Source of the DNA: Sporosarcina globispora
GTDB taxonomy: Bacteria; Bacillota; Bacilli; Bacillales; Cytobacillaceae
Assembly: GCF_001274725.1 (NCBI RefSeq)
Contig: NZ_LGUF01000007.1
Location: forward strand, 2,414,352 to 2,478,351
Direction of reading: 5' to 3'
Length of the DNA: 64,000 nucleotides
Of this stretch, positions 53,858 through 62,735 are shown piece by piece. The notes beneath the pieces are model-generated. The model worked only from the letters and a program-made list of their open reading frames with translations. It made no database searches and was not told the origin of the DNA. The stretch's first letter is position 1. Each line of letters opens with the position of its first letter. Made by a program: the position numbers and the translations under genes.

Positions 53858-54721
53858 ATGGAAAAAAAGATTATTCTTGATGGAATTGTTGTGGCAAAAC
53901 ATGTGAAAGACCAATTAAAGAATCGAATCGCAGATTTAAAGGAGAAGGGCATCGTGCCTTGCTTAGCAACTATTTTGGTTGGTGATGACTCTTCTTCGGA
54001 AACGTATGTAAGGATGAAAGGGAATGCGTGCGAGAAACTTGGCATTTTATCAGAACGCATACACTTGTCAAAGGATACGACAACGAAAGAGCTATTAGAG
54101 AAGATTGCAGAATTAAACGAAGATCCTTCCGTCCATGGAATCCTTCTGCAGCATCCCGTACCCGGACATATCGATGAACGTAAAGCTTTTGAAGCAATTG
54201 CTATTGAAAAAGATGTAGACGGTGTAACAAGCCTTGGTTATGGACAAACAGCATTCGGATTTGGTGACTTTCCGTCTTGTACACCAGCAGCTATTTTAGA
54301 AATTATGGATTACTATAAATTGAATGCTGAGGGTCTGCATGCGGTAGTTGTAGGAAGGAGTCCAATTTTGGGCAAGCCGGTCTCGGCCCTGTTGCTCAAC
54401 CGAAATGCTACAGTCACAACATGCCATTCTTATACGCAGAATTTGCCTCAAATTCTTCAGCAGGCTGATATTGTTGTAGCAGCTGTTGGAAAGCCTAACT
54501 TCATAAAGGGTGATTGGATTAAAGAAGGGGCTATTGTGCTTGATGCAGGATATAATAAAGGAAATATTGGGGATGCAGAATATGACAACTGCCTTGAAAA
54601 GGCGTTTGCTATTACTCCCGTGCCTGGAGGTGTTGGGCCTGTAACAATTTCCATGCTTTTAAAGCATACTGTTCAGGCTGCAGAAAAGTCGCTGAAATTC
54701 AAGGTAAGTGCAGCAAAATAA
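53858..54721 (+). CDS. folD: Methylenetetrahydrofolate dehydrogenase/cyclohydrolase FolD
   Basis: The 287-residue protein has the catalytic Tyr-Lys in SSETYVRMKGNACEKLG (about 46), the GILLQHPVPGHID loop, and the NADP-binding VVGRSPILGKPVSALLL (about 165), GGVGPVT and the C-terminal lid. It interconverts 5,10-methylene- and 10-formyl-tetrahydrofolate. CAGGAGGG precedes the ATG at 53858. It stands alone rather than with xseA-nusB as in B. subtilis. Confidence 0.97.
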   Translation: MEKKIILDGIVVAKHVKDQLKNRIADLKEKGIVPCLATILVGDDSSSETYVRMKGNACEKLGILSERIHLSKDTTTKELLEKIAELNEDPSVHGILLQHPVPGHIDERKAFEAIAIEKDVDGVTSLGYGQTAFGFGDFPSCTPAAILEIMDYYKLNAEGLHAVVVGRSPILGKPVSALLLNRNATVTTCHSYTQNLPQILQQADIVVAAVGKPNFIKGDWIKEGAIVLDAGYNKGNIGDAEYDNCLEKAFAITPVPGGVGPVTISMLLKHTVQAAEKSLKFKVSAAK

Positions 54722-54739
54722 AAATGATTTTTAAAAGGA

Positions 54740-54768
54740 TTGACTTATAGCGGAGTGTCGTTTATTAT
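54740..54768 (+). promoter_or_regulatory. Sigma-A promoter upstream of csp leader
   Basis: TTGACT, 17-base spacer, TATTAT, just after folD. Confidence 0.72.
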
Positions 54769-54811
54769 TAGGTTAACGCTGTAAGGTTCGTTATATACTT
54801 TTTGGATAAGT

Positions 54812-54876
54812 AGTCGTAGCTGCAAAGAAATGTAGGCGATCGTTCATCCTCATTTCTGCCAGCTGCGACTTTTTTA
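54812..54876 (+). terminator. Long leader terminator before the cold-shock gene
   Basis: AGTCGTAGCTG/CAGCTGCGACT with inner GAAATG/CATTTC, then six T. It lies 57 bases before the csp ATG and about 45 bases after the expected start site, so it could attenuate csp or end a small RNA. Confidence 0.8.
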
Positions 54877-54933
54877 TGTTTAAGTTTATATGATGCATTA
54901 TAGTGAAAAACAATTTATTGGGAGGCAACACAA

Positions 54934-55134
54934 ATGAACACAGGTAAAGTTAAATGGTTTAATGCAGAAAAAGGTTTCGGATTCATCGAATCTTCAGAAG
55001 GCCAAGATGTATTCGTACACTTCTCCGCTATTCAAACTGAAGGTTTCAAAACTTTAGAAGAAGGTCAAGACGTAACTTTCGAAATCGTTGAAGGTAACCG
55101 TGGACCTCAAGCTGCTAACGTAACAAAAGCATAA
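54934..55134 (+). CDS. Cold-shock protein (CspB-like)
   Basis: The 66-residue OB-fold protein has RNP1 KGFGFIE and RNP2 VFVHFSAI; it starts [16 protein letters not shown]. It binds single-stranded nucleic acid as an RNA chaperone. TTGGGAGG precedes the ATG. A second csp gene at 57016 is about 80 per cent identical by eye, with cshA between them. Confidence 0.96.
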   Translation: MNTGKVKWFNAEKGFGFIESSEGQDVFVHFSAIQTEGFKTLEEGQDVTFEIVEGNRGPQAANVTKA

Positions 55135-55148
55135 TTTTGCTTAAAATG

Positions 55149-55183
55149 AGGTGATGCATGTCTAATCATGCATCACCTTTTTA
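55149..55183 (+). terminator. Terminator of the first csp gene
   Basis: AGGTGATGCATG/CATGCATCACCT stem and T run. Confidence 0.9.
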
Positions 55184-55430
55184 TGTTTGCTTATCCACTT
55201 TGTAGCCTTCAGCATTCCTCAAAACAGATCTTCTGAAATAACTGCTTTTAGGAATATGTATTTTTCATTTCACCCAATTAAAATACTTCACTTACAAAAA
55301 GTTTAAAAATAGTGCAAACGGAAATGTAAAAAAGAGATGCAAACTGGAAAGCCTAGTAACGTGTCAATGTCTTTAATTAAATAATCATCAGGACCTAATA
55401 AGATGTGCAATTCAAGGAGGAAAAAATATT

Positions 55431-56879
55431 TTGACAACTTTTTCTGATTTTGGCTTAAGTAATGAAATAGTAAAAGCCCTTTCCAATATGGGCTTCGAGG
55501 AACCAACACCGATTCAGGCGCAGGCGATCCCAATCGGAATGAAGGGCAAAGATATGATTGGCCAGGCGCAGACCGGAACTGGAAAAACCACTGCTTTTGG
55601 TGTGCCGCTGTTAGAGCAAATCGATTTAAATGAAGGAATACAAGGTCTTGTACTTGCTCCAACAAGAGAACTTGCAGTACAGGTGGCAGAAGAGTTGAAC
55701 CGTATTGGTCAGGTAAAAGGTGTTCGAACTCTTCCGGTATACGGGGGTCAGGATATTAATCGCCAGATCCGTGCGCTTAAGAAGCGTCCGCATATTATTG
55801 CTGCTACTCCGGGAAGGTTAATTGACCATATTGAAAGAAAAACAATCCGTTTAAGCAATATTAAAATGGTTGTTCTGGATGAAGCTGATGAAATGCTTAA
55901 CATGGGATTCATCGAGGATATTGAAAGGATTTTAAGTGAAATTAAAGGTGAGCGCCAAACCATGCTCTTCTCTGCAACAATGCCGAAAAGAATTCAGTCC
56001 CTTGCTGAAAAATTCATGCAGGAGCCTGAAATGGTTAAAGTAAAAGCTAAAGAAATGACCGTGAAAAATATTGAGCAAAATTACATGGAAGTGCACGAAA
56101 AGCAAAAATTTGATGTGCTTTGCAATCTATTGGATATCCAATCACCTGAGCTGGCCATTGTGTTTGGAAGAACAAAAAAACGTGTGGATGAAGTGGTGGA
56201 AGGCTTAATCAAGAGGGGCTATTCTGCTGAAGGGATTCATGGAGATATTCCGCAGGCGAAGAGAGACCAGGTTATCCGTCGATTTAAAGAACAGACAATC
56301 GATATAATGGTAGCCACAGACGTTGCTGCCCGGGGTCTTGATATTTCAGGCGTTTCCCATGTGTATAACTTCGATATCCCTCAGGATCCTGAAAGCTACG
56401 TTCACCGCATTGGACGTACGGGGCGTGCCGGAAATAAAGGGCTGGCGGTTACATTTGTGTCACCAAGAGAAATTGACCATCTGAAAATAATTGAAAATGT
56501 AACAAAGAGCAAAATGGCGAAAAAGCCTGTACCTTCATTCAAAGATGTAGTAGCAGGTAACCAGCAGGCAACTATTAATAAGCTCATGGAAGTTATTGAT
56601 AAAGAAGAACATGCAGACTTCAAGAGAGTTGCCGAAAGCCTTCTTGAAGATACGGACTCTGTAACTTTGCTTGCTGCTGCCTTGAAATTACTGACTAAAG
56701 GTCCTGACGTCACACCGGTTAAACTAACTGCGGTGGAACCTGTCCGTGTCAGAAAACCTAAAGGAGATCGCGGCGGAAGAAGATTCAGCGAGAGGTCAAG
56801 GGGCGGCAGAGACAGAAGAGACTTTAAAGGCGGCCGGGACAGACGCAGTAAAAATCGAAGCCACAGCAATAAAGGATAA
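55431..56879 (+). CDS. cshA: DEAD-box RNA helicase CshA-like
   Basis: The 482-residue protein has the Q motif [10 protein letters not shown], motif I AQTGTGKT (about 45), Ia PTREL, II DEAD, III SAT and [12 protein letters not shown], and a basic Arg/Gly-rich tail (about 440-482). It unwinds RNA in the degradosome and ribosome assembly, mainly at low temperature. The TTG at 55431 follows CAAGGAGG. It lies between two csp genes. Confidence 0.95.
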   Translation: MTTFSDFGLSNEIVKALSNMGFEEPTPIQAQAIPIGMKGKDMIGQAQTGTGKTTAFGVPLLEQIDLNEGIQGLVLAPTRELAVQVAEELNRIGQVKGVRTLPVYGGQDINRQIRALKKRPHIIAATPGRLIDHIERKTIRLSNIKMVVLDEADEMLNMGFIEDIERILSEIKGERQTMLFSATMPKRIQSLAEKFMQEPEMVKVKAKEMTVKNIEQNYMEVHEKQKFDVLCNLLDIQSPELAIVFGRTKKRVDEVVEGLIKRGYSAEGIHGDIPQAKRDQVIRRFKEQTIDIMVATDVAARGLDISGVSHVYNFDIPQDPESYVHRIGRTGRAGNKGLAVTFVSPREIDHLKIIENVTKSKMAKKPVPSFKDVVAGNQQATINKLMEVIDKEEHADFKRVAESLLEDTDSVTLLAAALKLLTKGPDVTPVKLTAVEPVRVRKPKGDRGGRRFSERSRGGRDRRDFKGGRDRRSKNRSHSNKG

Positions 56880-57015
56880 TCTAAAAAAAATGAAAAAATT
56901 AATTTTTTAAGGTTCTTTTTGAACATTCTATTATAAAATTTGAGGTTTTTACCCATATTAGTAAATGCAGGGTAAAAATCACTCTGTGAGTTATAGATAT
57001 TAGGAGGAAATTTAC

Positions 57016-57216
57016 ATGGCAACAGGCAAAGTAAAATGGTTTAACTCAGAAAAAGGTTTTGGTTTTATCGAAGTTGAAGGCGGAGAAGATGTGTTTGTTC
57101 ATTACTCTGCAATCCAAACAGAAGGTTTCAAAACCCTTGATGAAGGCCAAGAAGTTAACTTTGACATAGAGCAGGGCCAGCGTGGACCGCAAGCTGTAAA
57201 TGTAACAAAGTTATAA
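57016..57216 (+). CDS. Cold-shock protein (second paralogue)
   Basis: The 66-residue protein begins [20 protein letters not shown] and has VFVHYSAI, a standard Csp. TTAGGAGG precedes the ATG. It closes the csp-cshA-csp cluster and is probably separately transcribed, 136 bases after cshA. Confidence 0.96.
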   Translation: MATGKVKWFNSEKGFGFIEVEGGEDVFVHYSAIQTEGFKTLDEGQEVNFDIEQGQRGPQAVNVTKL

Positions 57217-57224
57217 TTGATTAG

Positions 57225-57252
57225 AGAGTCCCTTTTTCAGGGACTCTTTTAA
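57225..57252 (+). terminator. Terminator of the second csp gene
   Basis: AGAGTCCC/GGGACTCT stem and TTTT. Confidence 0.87.
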
Positions 57253-57340
57253 TTTGGGGGTAAAATAGGGTATAAAAGCAAGAGGGAAGGAATGATAGCT
57301 ATTAATTCCAAGGAATAAAACGGCTGATTAGAGCCGATTT

Positions 57341-58183
57341 TTAAGCCTTAACGTTTAAATCATATTCATAATAATCTTGTGTGCCGTATGGCTCAAAACC
57401 GCATGATTTATACAAAGAAAGTGCATGGTCATTTTCTGCAGCCACTTCAAGGTGCACCCAGTTAATTCCCTTGCTGTGTTCGTGATTGACTACTTTAGTA
57501 AGTGTACCCCTGCCGATGCCTTTTCCCTGAAGTGAAGGATCAACAGCAAATCCGTAAATCCACGTTGCATCTTCTTCTTTTTGAATCCTGATTTTGCCGG
57601 CTTTTTCGCTTTTGTATTCAATAATAAAAGTGCTCTCATTTTCGCAATCAAAAATTTTATTATTAAAAGCCTCTGCCTCGTGTTCGGGAATGTTAAAGCA
57701 GGCAGTATCCAGATGATTAATGAAAACCAGGTCACTTCTTTTTGCTTTGCGAATAGTTACACCTGGATTTACTATTCCCATCCCTGCGCTTTTATGCCGT
57801 TTCATTTGATACTCGGAGAATGAGTAGGTGCATCGTAATGATTTTAAAAAACCTTTTGCAGATTGAGAAGCGGCCGGGGCATTAATAAGCAGTTTGCGGG
57901 CTTGGGCAAATTGAATTTCTGCCTGTTTGAACAAGCTGGTAAAGACACCATTTCGTCTGTAATCAGGGTGAACCATTCCGCATAATTCAACTGGGCCTCC
58001 AAAATTATAAAGAGCAAGAAAACCTATTAATTTCCCGGTATTATCATATTGAAAATAATCATTCTCCTCTTCTTCTGGTCTCGACCTCAAGGTATCCCAG
58101 TTTAATTTTAATTTAATGTTCCCGGTCTTTTCGCAAATTTGCTGCAGAGATTGAATATCGTTCAATTGTTTTGTTGTCAGCAT
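57341..58183 (-). CDS. Tandem-GNAT acetyltransferase
   Basis: The 280-residue protein contains two GNAT folds: an N-terminal degenerate one (about 10-130, GMVHPDYRRNGVFTSLFKQA) and a C-terminal one (about 145-280, VDPSLQGKGIGRGTLTKVV and ENDHALSLYKSCGF). The C-terminal acetyl-CoA loop QGKGIG looks intact. CAGGAGGG precedes the ATG at 58183. The substrate is unknown. Confidence 0.88.
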   Translation of the reverse strand: MLTTKQLNDIQSLQQICEKTGNIKLKLNWDTLRSRPEEEENDYFQYDNTGKLIGFLALYNFGGPVELCGMVHPDYRRNGVFTSLFKQAEIQFAQARKLLINAPAASQSAKGFLKSLRCTYSFSEYQMKRHKSAGMGIVNPGVTIRKAKRSDLVFINHLDTACFNIPEHEAEAFNNKIFDCENESTFIIEYKSEKAGKIRIQKEEDATWIYGFAVDPSLQGKGIGRGTLTKVVNHEHSKGINWVHLEVAAENDHALSLYKSCGFEPYGTQDYYEYDLNVKA

Positions 58184-58340
58184 TCAGGGAGCCCTCCTGT
58201 ATAAAAGAAATGATAAACCAATAATATAAGAAAACGAATCACACGAATAGTCCTAAAATTCAATTCTCTTGTATTTATATTGAAATCTTATAAATATTAG
58301 TAACAATATGTTAGGATGGTATGGATAAGGGGGAGTACAA

Positions 58341-58739
58341 ATGAAGAGTTTCACGGTGAAATTCCATAAGGAAGATAAAGTACAGCCAATGATTGTTCAA
58401 AAACTAAATGAAAGTGATTTCGAACAATATACAGAAGCCGGCACAAGGCATTTATTTGAATTGAACTCAAATGTTGGTTATTTTATATTTTTTGATGCTA
58501 TTGATAAGGAAGGTAAAGAGTCTTACATGGTTCTCCAATATGAAGGGGAATTGGAAGAGCCTAGTGCATGCTTTGCATTTGAATTAAAAGATTTCTATCA
58601 ATTCACAGCTCTTTATCTGAATGACCTTGATTTTAATGAAAAAAATAATGTGGATGGGGAAGAAGAAGCTTATACACCGATTCAGCATTTGGCTCATTTA
58701 ATGTATCACATTATTGAAGAGGGTAAAGCAGTTAAGTGA
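58341..58739 (+). CDS. Conserved hypothetical protein (132 aa)
   Basis: An acidic cytosolic protein, mostly beta in the first 90 residues (SNVGYFIFFDAIDKEGKES) and helical at the end (IQHLAHLMYHIIEEGKA). AAGGGGG precedes the ATG. It is convergent with the DUF6509-like gene, sharing a terminator. No function known. Confidence 0.75.
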   Translation: MKSFTVKFHKEDKVQPMIVQKLNESDFEQYTEAGTRHLFELNSNVGYFIFFDAIDKEGKESYMVLQYEGELEEPSACFAFELKDFYQFTALYLNDLDFNEKNNVDGEEEAYTPIQHLAHLMYHIIEEGKAVK

Positions 58740-58746
58740 TAAATCA

Positions 58747-58770
58747 AAAGAGCAGGGGAACCTGCTCTTT
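58747..58770 (+). terminator. Bidirectional terminator
   Basis: AAAGAGCAGG/CCTGCTCTTT with a GGAA loop, between convergent genes. Confidence 0.87.
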
Positions 58771-59062
58771 AATCTTGTGTTTGAGAAAGGTTCTCTCTGC
58801 AGAAAGCAGAAACTGTTTTTTCTTCCTCTTCATCTAAAGCGAAATCCAAAACCTTTCCTGTAAGACTTTCAGCAAAATGATAATTAAGAATCCTTTCGTC
58901 TTCTTCGTTTTTATAATAAAGCACTCTTAACTTAATGCCATTCTCTGAATATAATTCATCATCTTCATCTACATCGATATCTAAAAAGAACTCGTAGCGG
59001 TCACCTGTTAAAATGCCAGTGGGGTCTTTTATGTATTCAACTGTATAACTCGTAATATTCAT
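58769..59062 (-). CDS. DUF6509-like protein
   Basis: The 97-residue acidic protein has YTVEYIKDPTGILTGDRYEF, then FLDIDVDEDDELYSENGIKL, a pattern I associate with DUF6509 proteins of Bacillaceae. The ATG at 59062 follows AAAGGGTGA; the longer reading to 59110 has no such site. No biochemical function is known. Confidence 0.78.
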   Translation of the reverse strand: MNITSYTVEYIKDPTGILTGDRYEFFLDIDVDEDDELYSENGIKLRVLYYKNEEDERILNYHFAESLTGKVLDFALDEEEEKTVSAFCRENLSQTQD

Positions 59063-59177
59063 GGTCTTCACCCTTTCGCTGCTGTACATGTCATTATACA
59101 CTTTTCCCATATTGGTTTAATAGTATTTAACAATTTTTTGACCTGTTTCAAAGGTTATAGTATCAGTTTAGAACTTT

Positions 59178-59206
59178 TTGACAGATTTATTTAAATATGT
59201 TATACT
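59178..59206 (+). promoter_or_regulatory. Sigma-A promoter of ydjO
   Basis: TTGACA, 17-base spacer, TATACT, followed by a 120-base leader with a near-perfect hairpin (ACTTG.TATATAG/CTATATA.CAAGT, 59242-59288). Confidence 0.82.
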
Positions 59207-59334
59207 ATTTTTAGTTAAAAGAATATAATATTGCCCATTAAACACTTGTTATATAGAGCCAGCGGTCCGTTACTTTATATAGCAAGTGATTTTTATTTTG
59301 GGTAAGGGTCTTACTCTTTGGGAGGTGCCTGATT

Positions 59335-59544
59335 ATGGCAATGGGATTTGGCAGAAAAAATATGGAAGAAATCAAGGTTGAAGAAGTGAAAGTTTGGGAG
59401 TGCACATCTGAGTCTTGCAACTGTTGGGTAAGGGACAATTTTAAAAGCAGCCAGGTACCTATTTGTCCAATTTGCAAAAGTGAAATGAAAGAGACGACTA
59501 AAGAATTGCAGGTCGTTAACAATAACAGCATCTTTTCTAAATAA
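59335..59544 (+). CDS. ydjO: Cold-inducible YdjO family protein
   Basis: The 69-residue protein has two zinc knuckles, WECTSESCNCWVR and CPICKSEM, the YdjO family layout. B. subtilis YdjO is cold-induced. GGGAGG precedes the ATG at 59335. A long leader with a stable hairpin is in keeping with post-transcriptional control. It lies 2 kb from the csp-cshA-csp cluster. Confidence 0.88.
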   Translation: MAMGFGRKNMEEIKVEEVKVWECTSESCNCWVRDNFKSSQVPICPICKSEMKETTKELQVVNNNSIFSK

Positions 59545-59546
59545 TC

Positions 59547-59576
59547 AAAGGGCGATGACATCGCCCTTTATTTTTT
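59547..59576 (+). terminator. Terminator of ydjO
   Basis: AAAGGGCGATG/CATCGCCCTTT stem, ATTTTTT. Confidence 0.88.
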
Positions 59577-59642
59577 ATGAAACAGAAAACCCTAGGCTAG
59601 GCCTAGGGTTCCAAAAAGCTTACAGCGTGGTATTAAAAAAAC

Positions 59643-59700
59643 TCCTCCGTATTGCTAAAATATTTTTGGTTCGCCAACCAAAATATCAGCATACGGAGGA
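59643..59700 (+). promoter_or_regulatory. Hairpin sequestering the tnpA ribosome site
   Basis: CTCCGTAT..GCT and AGC..ATACGGAG pair, with ATATTTTGGTT/AACCAAAATAT inside. The arm ends in CGGAGG, the tnpA Shine-Dalgarno, so it would block translation, as known for IS200 of Salmonella. Confidence 0.82.
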
Positions 59701-59706
59701 ATTCTT

Positions 59707-60189
59707 ATGTCTAAAAAAGACACTAATAGTTTAGCACACACAACTTGGAATTGTAAGTATCACATTGTGTTTGCACCTAAATACAGAAGACAAGTGATAT
59801 ACGGAAAAATTAAGAAGGATATTGGGGAAATACTCCGCACTCTATGTGAAAGGAAGGGAGTGGAGATTATTGAGGCGACAGCTTGTAAGGATCACGTACA
59901 TATGTTAGTGAGTATTCCTCCAAAAATAAGTGTGTCCTCGTTTGTGGGTTATTTAAAAGGCAAAAGCAGCTTGATGATATTTGATCGTCATGCCAACTTA
60001 AAATACAGATATGGAAACCGAAAGTTTTGGTGTACAGGGTATTATGTGGATACAGTAGGAAGAAACAAAAAGGTAATTGAAGATTATATACGTAATCAGA
60101 TTCAAGATGATGTAGTTGCAGAACAAATAAGTATGATGGAATATATTGATCCATTCACAGGTGAAGAGGTTAAGAAAAAGAAAAGATAA
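59707..60189 (+). CDS. tnpA: IS200-type Y1 (HUH) transposase TnpA
   Basis: The 160-residue protein has the HUH motif in CKDHVHMLVSIPP (about 62-64) and the catalytic Tyr in GYYVDTVGRN (about 118), with the following Gln/Asn-rich helix. It cuts and joins single-stranded DNA in peel-and-paste transposition. The ATG at 59707 follows CGGAGG. The gene looks intact. Confidence 0.94.
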   Translation: MSKKDTNSLAHTTWNCKYHIVFAPKYRRQVIYGKIKKDIGEILRTLCERKGVEIIEATACKDHVHMLVSIPPKISVSSFVGYLKGKSSLMIFDRHANLKYRYGNRKFWCTGYYVDTVGRNKKVIEDYIRNQIQDDVVAEQISMMEYIDPFTGEEVKKKKR

Positions 60190-60292
60190 TCAGTTGGAAG
60201 GCCTTTGAGGTCTGGCCAGTAAAAGTAGTGCAATTGGCGAACCATTCAGTAGCCCTTTAGGGTTTGGCCAGTAACAAAGGCTTCCAGCCGCA

Positions 60293-60321
60293 GAGAAAAC
60301 CACCCGTTATCACGGGTGGTC
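60293..60321 (-). terminator. Terminator of the DUF3900-like gene
   Basis: CCACCCGT/ACGGGTGG stem, with GTTTTC following on the minus strand. Confidence 0.62.
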
Positions 60322-60322
60322 G

Positions 60323-61378
60323 TTATTTGCTGATTTTTTCAATTACGTTTGCCAGCTCATCAGGCTTTAAAAATTCAATAGGTGAAAAGCCTTTTTCAAA
60401 CAATATACTCTCTGATTCAATCAGCAGTACATAACGGCCATTTACTTTGGCCATATGAATGTTTTCCCCAAAATCTGAAAGGAGCCCGTTCACGGAAACG
60501 TGGTCCATCTTTAATTTAAGCTCAATTTCTGGGGAGTGTTCAATAATTTGTGCAGCAGCCTCGATCACCTGATCCGTTGAAAATCTTTCCTGTATCTCTC
60601 TCTTTGGACTGGCTGCCCATATCTCCATGCTGCTTTCGAGCTGTTCTCGTTCTTCACTTTCATGCTGGAATGTTTCTTCAATATGTTCCTGTACCATTCC
60701 TATCACCTGAGTTTTAACAATCTCGGGCAGAGAAGGTTCGTAATCTACAAACTTTAAAAAGTCCTCAAAATATCGTGCGTGGGAAGATTGATGTATTTTC
60801 AGTTCTCCTTCTTCAATCATCCCCTCCTCCGGCATATACGGGTATTGAATTGATTTCATATTCTTTGTGGTAATGGCCATTTCCACATTTTTAATTAAAG
60901 TGTTTTCATCTGATATTGATGCAACCTTTGGTTCAAAGTCACACTTCATAATAAAAAGGAAAGGTTCGTCGAAATATTTTCTTAGCTTTGCGCTTGCTAT
61001 AAGTAACACCCCTCCTCGAACTGCGCTTGCATCCAGGTATGCAGTAACGATTTTTTCGTTAGTTTCCTGAAAAAGTCCTTTTGTATCAGCAAGTCTTACC
61101 CTGTTAAAAAGGTTATAGTTTGGATTAGAGCTAAGTTCATGTCCGGGTTCCACGATGAAACGCCCAATTTTTGTAGGAGCCTGATCGGTTTTTGGATGTC
61201 TATCAACCTTCCTTTTAGAGATTTTTGCTAGCTCGCCATCCAAAAAATCCTTCAATGCGCTATTTTCATATTCCTCTGAATCGAGAGTCTGAAAGTGTTT
61301 AGAGAACTTCTCGATATTTTCCCCTTTTCCCTCCACCTGGACAACGTAAAAAGACAAATAATTAATTTCAAAATCCAT
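60323..61378 (-). CDS. DUF3900 family protein
   Basis: The 351-residue cytosolic protein begins MDFEINYLSFYVVQVEGKGE and has SALKDFLDGELAKISKRKV, IGRFIVEPGHELSSNPNYN and AVRGGVLLIASAKLRKYFDE, then FLFIMKCDFEPKVAS. I recognise this as the DUF3900 family of Bacillaceae, function unknown. The ATG at 61378 follows AGGTGA; a GTG three codons upstream is less likely. Confidence 0.8.
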   Translation of the reverse strand: MDFEINYLSFYVVQVEGKGENIEKFSKHFQTLDSEEYENSALKDFLDGELAKISKRKVDRHPKTDQAPTKIGRFIVEPGHELSSNPNYNLFNRVRLADTKGLFQETNEKIVTAYLDASAVRGGVLLIASAKLRKYFDEPFLFIMKCDFEPKVASISDENTLIKNVEMAITTKNMKSIQYPYMPEEGMIEEGELKIHQSSHARYFEDFLKFVDYEPSLPEIVKTQVIGMVQEHIEETFQHESEEREQLESSMEIWAASPKREIQERFSTDQVIEAAAQIIEHSPEIELKLKMDHVSVNGLLSDFGENIHMAKVNGRYVLLIESESILFEKGFSPIEFLKPDELANVIEKISK

Positions 61379-61471
61379 ACATTTCACCTGTTCTTCATCA
61401 TATTTAACTTTATAAGTATAGGTAAGGGGAAATCTTACGTCAATTTAGCTTTCGTTCGAAGGGTGAAGTAT

Positions 61472-61567
61472 ATGTTTGTTTATGATGAACAAAATAATGG
61501 AAACGAGTCAAACTGGATGTGGAAGTATGTCAAATTTGCTTTGGTTTCTTGGATTAGTGATCATTAG
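61472..61567 (+). CDS. Small ORF (31 aa) overlapping the CBO0543 gene start
   Basis: The ATG at 61472 has an excellent site, GAAGGGTGA, 6 bases before it, and reads MFVYDEQNNGNESNWMWKYV. It ends at 61567 inside the next gene, in a different frame. It may be a leader peptide for translational coupling, or the true N-terminus of the next gene separated by a frameshift. Confidence 0.4.
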   Translation: MFVYDEQNNGNESNWMWKYVKFALVSWISDH

Positions 61568-62348
61568 CCTAGGTCTTATTTATATAACTTATAAGAAAAC
61601 TGATTTTCGTTATAATCTTGCGGTTTATTTTTTCGTGATGGGACTTTCTTTTTTAATGGAATACGTCGTTCTAATTTTAGGTGACGCCTACTCTTATTAT
61701 CCAAATTTTTTTTCCATCCAATGGTATAATGATGTTTTTGGATCAAGTATATCTCAGGCTTTTTTCATACCTAGTGTATTGATGGCGATAGCGGCATTCA
61801 GAATTCGGTTCAGATGGATCGTTTTAATAATCGCCGTCATTTTTGGGATAGAAGAGCTGTTTCTTTGGCTGGGCATTTATGAACATAATTGGTGGAAATC
61901 CTGGTTTACATCTGTAATCTTGTTCACATCAATTTTTGTTATTAAATGGTGGAGGAATAAAGTTGAATCGCCAACATTTTATATTCAATTTGTAACTGTG
62001 TATATGGCAATCACTACAATTTTTCAGGGGATATCCTTTGGTTTGACCGCCATTCTTGGGACTCACCATTATAAAATTGGCTGGTTTGAATCACCTTTTC
62101 AGGACCATATAGCTTTCAGTGTTCTTATTTGGATTATCTATGCGCTGCTTCTTACCATTATCATAATAAAATATTATCGGTTTAAATGGCTTGCTGTATT
62201 ATTTTTTGCTGATTTTGCTGTCAATTTAATTATGGAAAAAATGGACATTTTAGATATAAGTCCTAATTGGAACCCCATTTTCTTTAGTATGATACTGATA
62301 CTATTGCTGATTTTAATCAGGAAAATCAATAACTATATGTTTTTATAA
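61527..62348 (+). CDS. CBO0543-like integral membrane protein
   Basis: The 273-residue protein has about eight membrane helices and the WYNDV/EELFLWLGIYEHNWW region seen in CBO0543-type proteins. From the ATG at 61527 it begins MSNLLWFLGLVIISLGL. The start is uncertain: GGATGTGGA before it is weak, whereas the strong site at 61460 serves the overlapping 31-residue ORF. Function unknown. Confidence 0.75.
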   Translation: MSNLLWFLGLVIISLGLIYITYKKTDFRYNLAVYFFVMGLSFLMEYVVLILGDAYSYYPNFFSIQWYNDVFGSSISQAFFIPSVLMAIAAFRIRFRWIVLIIAVIFGIEELFLWLGIYEHNWWKSWFTSVILFTSIFVIKWWRNKVESPTFYIQFVTVYMAITTIFQGISFGLTAILGTHHYKIGWFESPFQDHIAFSVLIWIIYALLLTIIIIKYYRFKWLAVLFFADFAVNLIMEKMDILDISPNWNPIFFSMILILLLILIRKINNYMFL

Positions 62349-62462
62349 AAAAACGTAGTATGATGCCAAAAATGGTTCAATAAGTTAATGCATCTTTTTA
62401 TTCTTAAAAAATGATATCTAATACTCTGATCAAAAATGGAATAAACTACCGCGAAAAAAACG

Positions 62463-62491
62463 TTGACCTATTACATTGCCGATGCTATTAT
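62463..62491 (+). promoter_or_regulatory. rRNA operon-type promoter
   Basis: TTGACC, 17-base spacer, TATTAT, followed by an AT-rich stretch and the pre-16S leader. It is the only promoter-like element of the truncated rrn operon that I can see. Confidence 0.6.
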
Positions 62492-62604
62492 TTAAGAACA
62501 GCTTTCAAAAAGCAATTAATAAAATATTTTTATTTAGTATTATTGATCTGAAGGCTGGAAAATGATATATTTATAAAGTTGCTTTTTATAGATAGCAACT
62601 GAAG

Positions 62605-62735
62605 TGCTTGATCTTTGAAAACTGAACGAACAAAAACGTCAACGTTAATTCTAATGTCTTTTTTGAAAAGACAACTTATGAGCTTAATCAACTCTTATAT
62701 GGAGAGTTTGATCCTGGCTCAGGACGAACGCTGGC
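62605..62735 (+). rRNA. rRNA leader and truncated 5' end of 16S rRNA
   Basis: The leader GATCTTTGAAAACTGAAC and ACGTCAACGTTAATT are typical of Bacillus pre-16S. The mature 16S start, GGAGAGTTTGATCCTGGCTC then AGGACGAACGCTGG, runs from about 62695 to 62734. The expected next bases GGCGTGCC are missing; the sequence changes to proA codons. Only about 40 bases of 16S remain. Confidence 0.9.

Larger units (their letters stand above)
59585..60290 (+). mobile_element. IS200/IS605-family insertion sequence, tnpA only
   Basis: The element has a left palindrome AACCCTAGGC/GCCTAGGGTT (59590-59611), a leader hairpin and a single TnpA gene. Its right-hand region has the repeated words TTTGGCCAGTAA and TCTGGCCAGTAA, and imperfect palindromes near GGAAGGCCTTTGAGG. 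No TnpB is present. The ends are approximate because such elements lack terminal inverted repeats and target duplications. Confidence 0.7.

Noticed and set aside
55303..55665. Minus-strand ORF opposite cshA start
   Set aside because: Shadow of the cshA coding sequence without a ribosome site.
62615..62734. N-terminal extension of the proA ORF
   Set aside because: These codons are the pre-16S leader and 16S rRNA; the reading is fortuitous.
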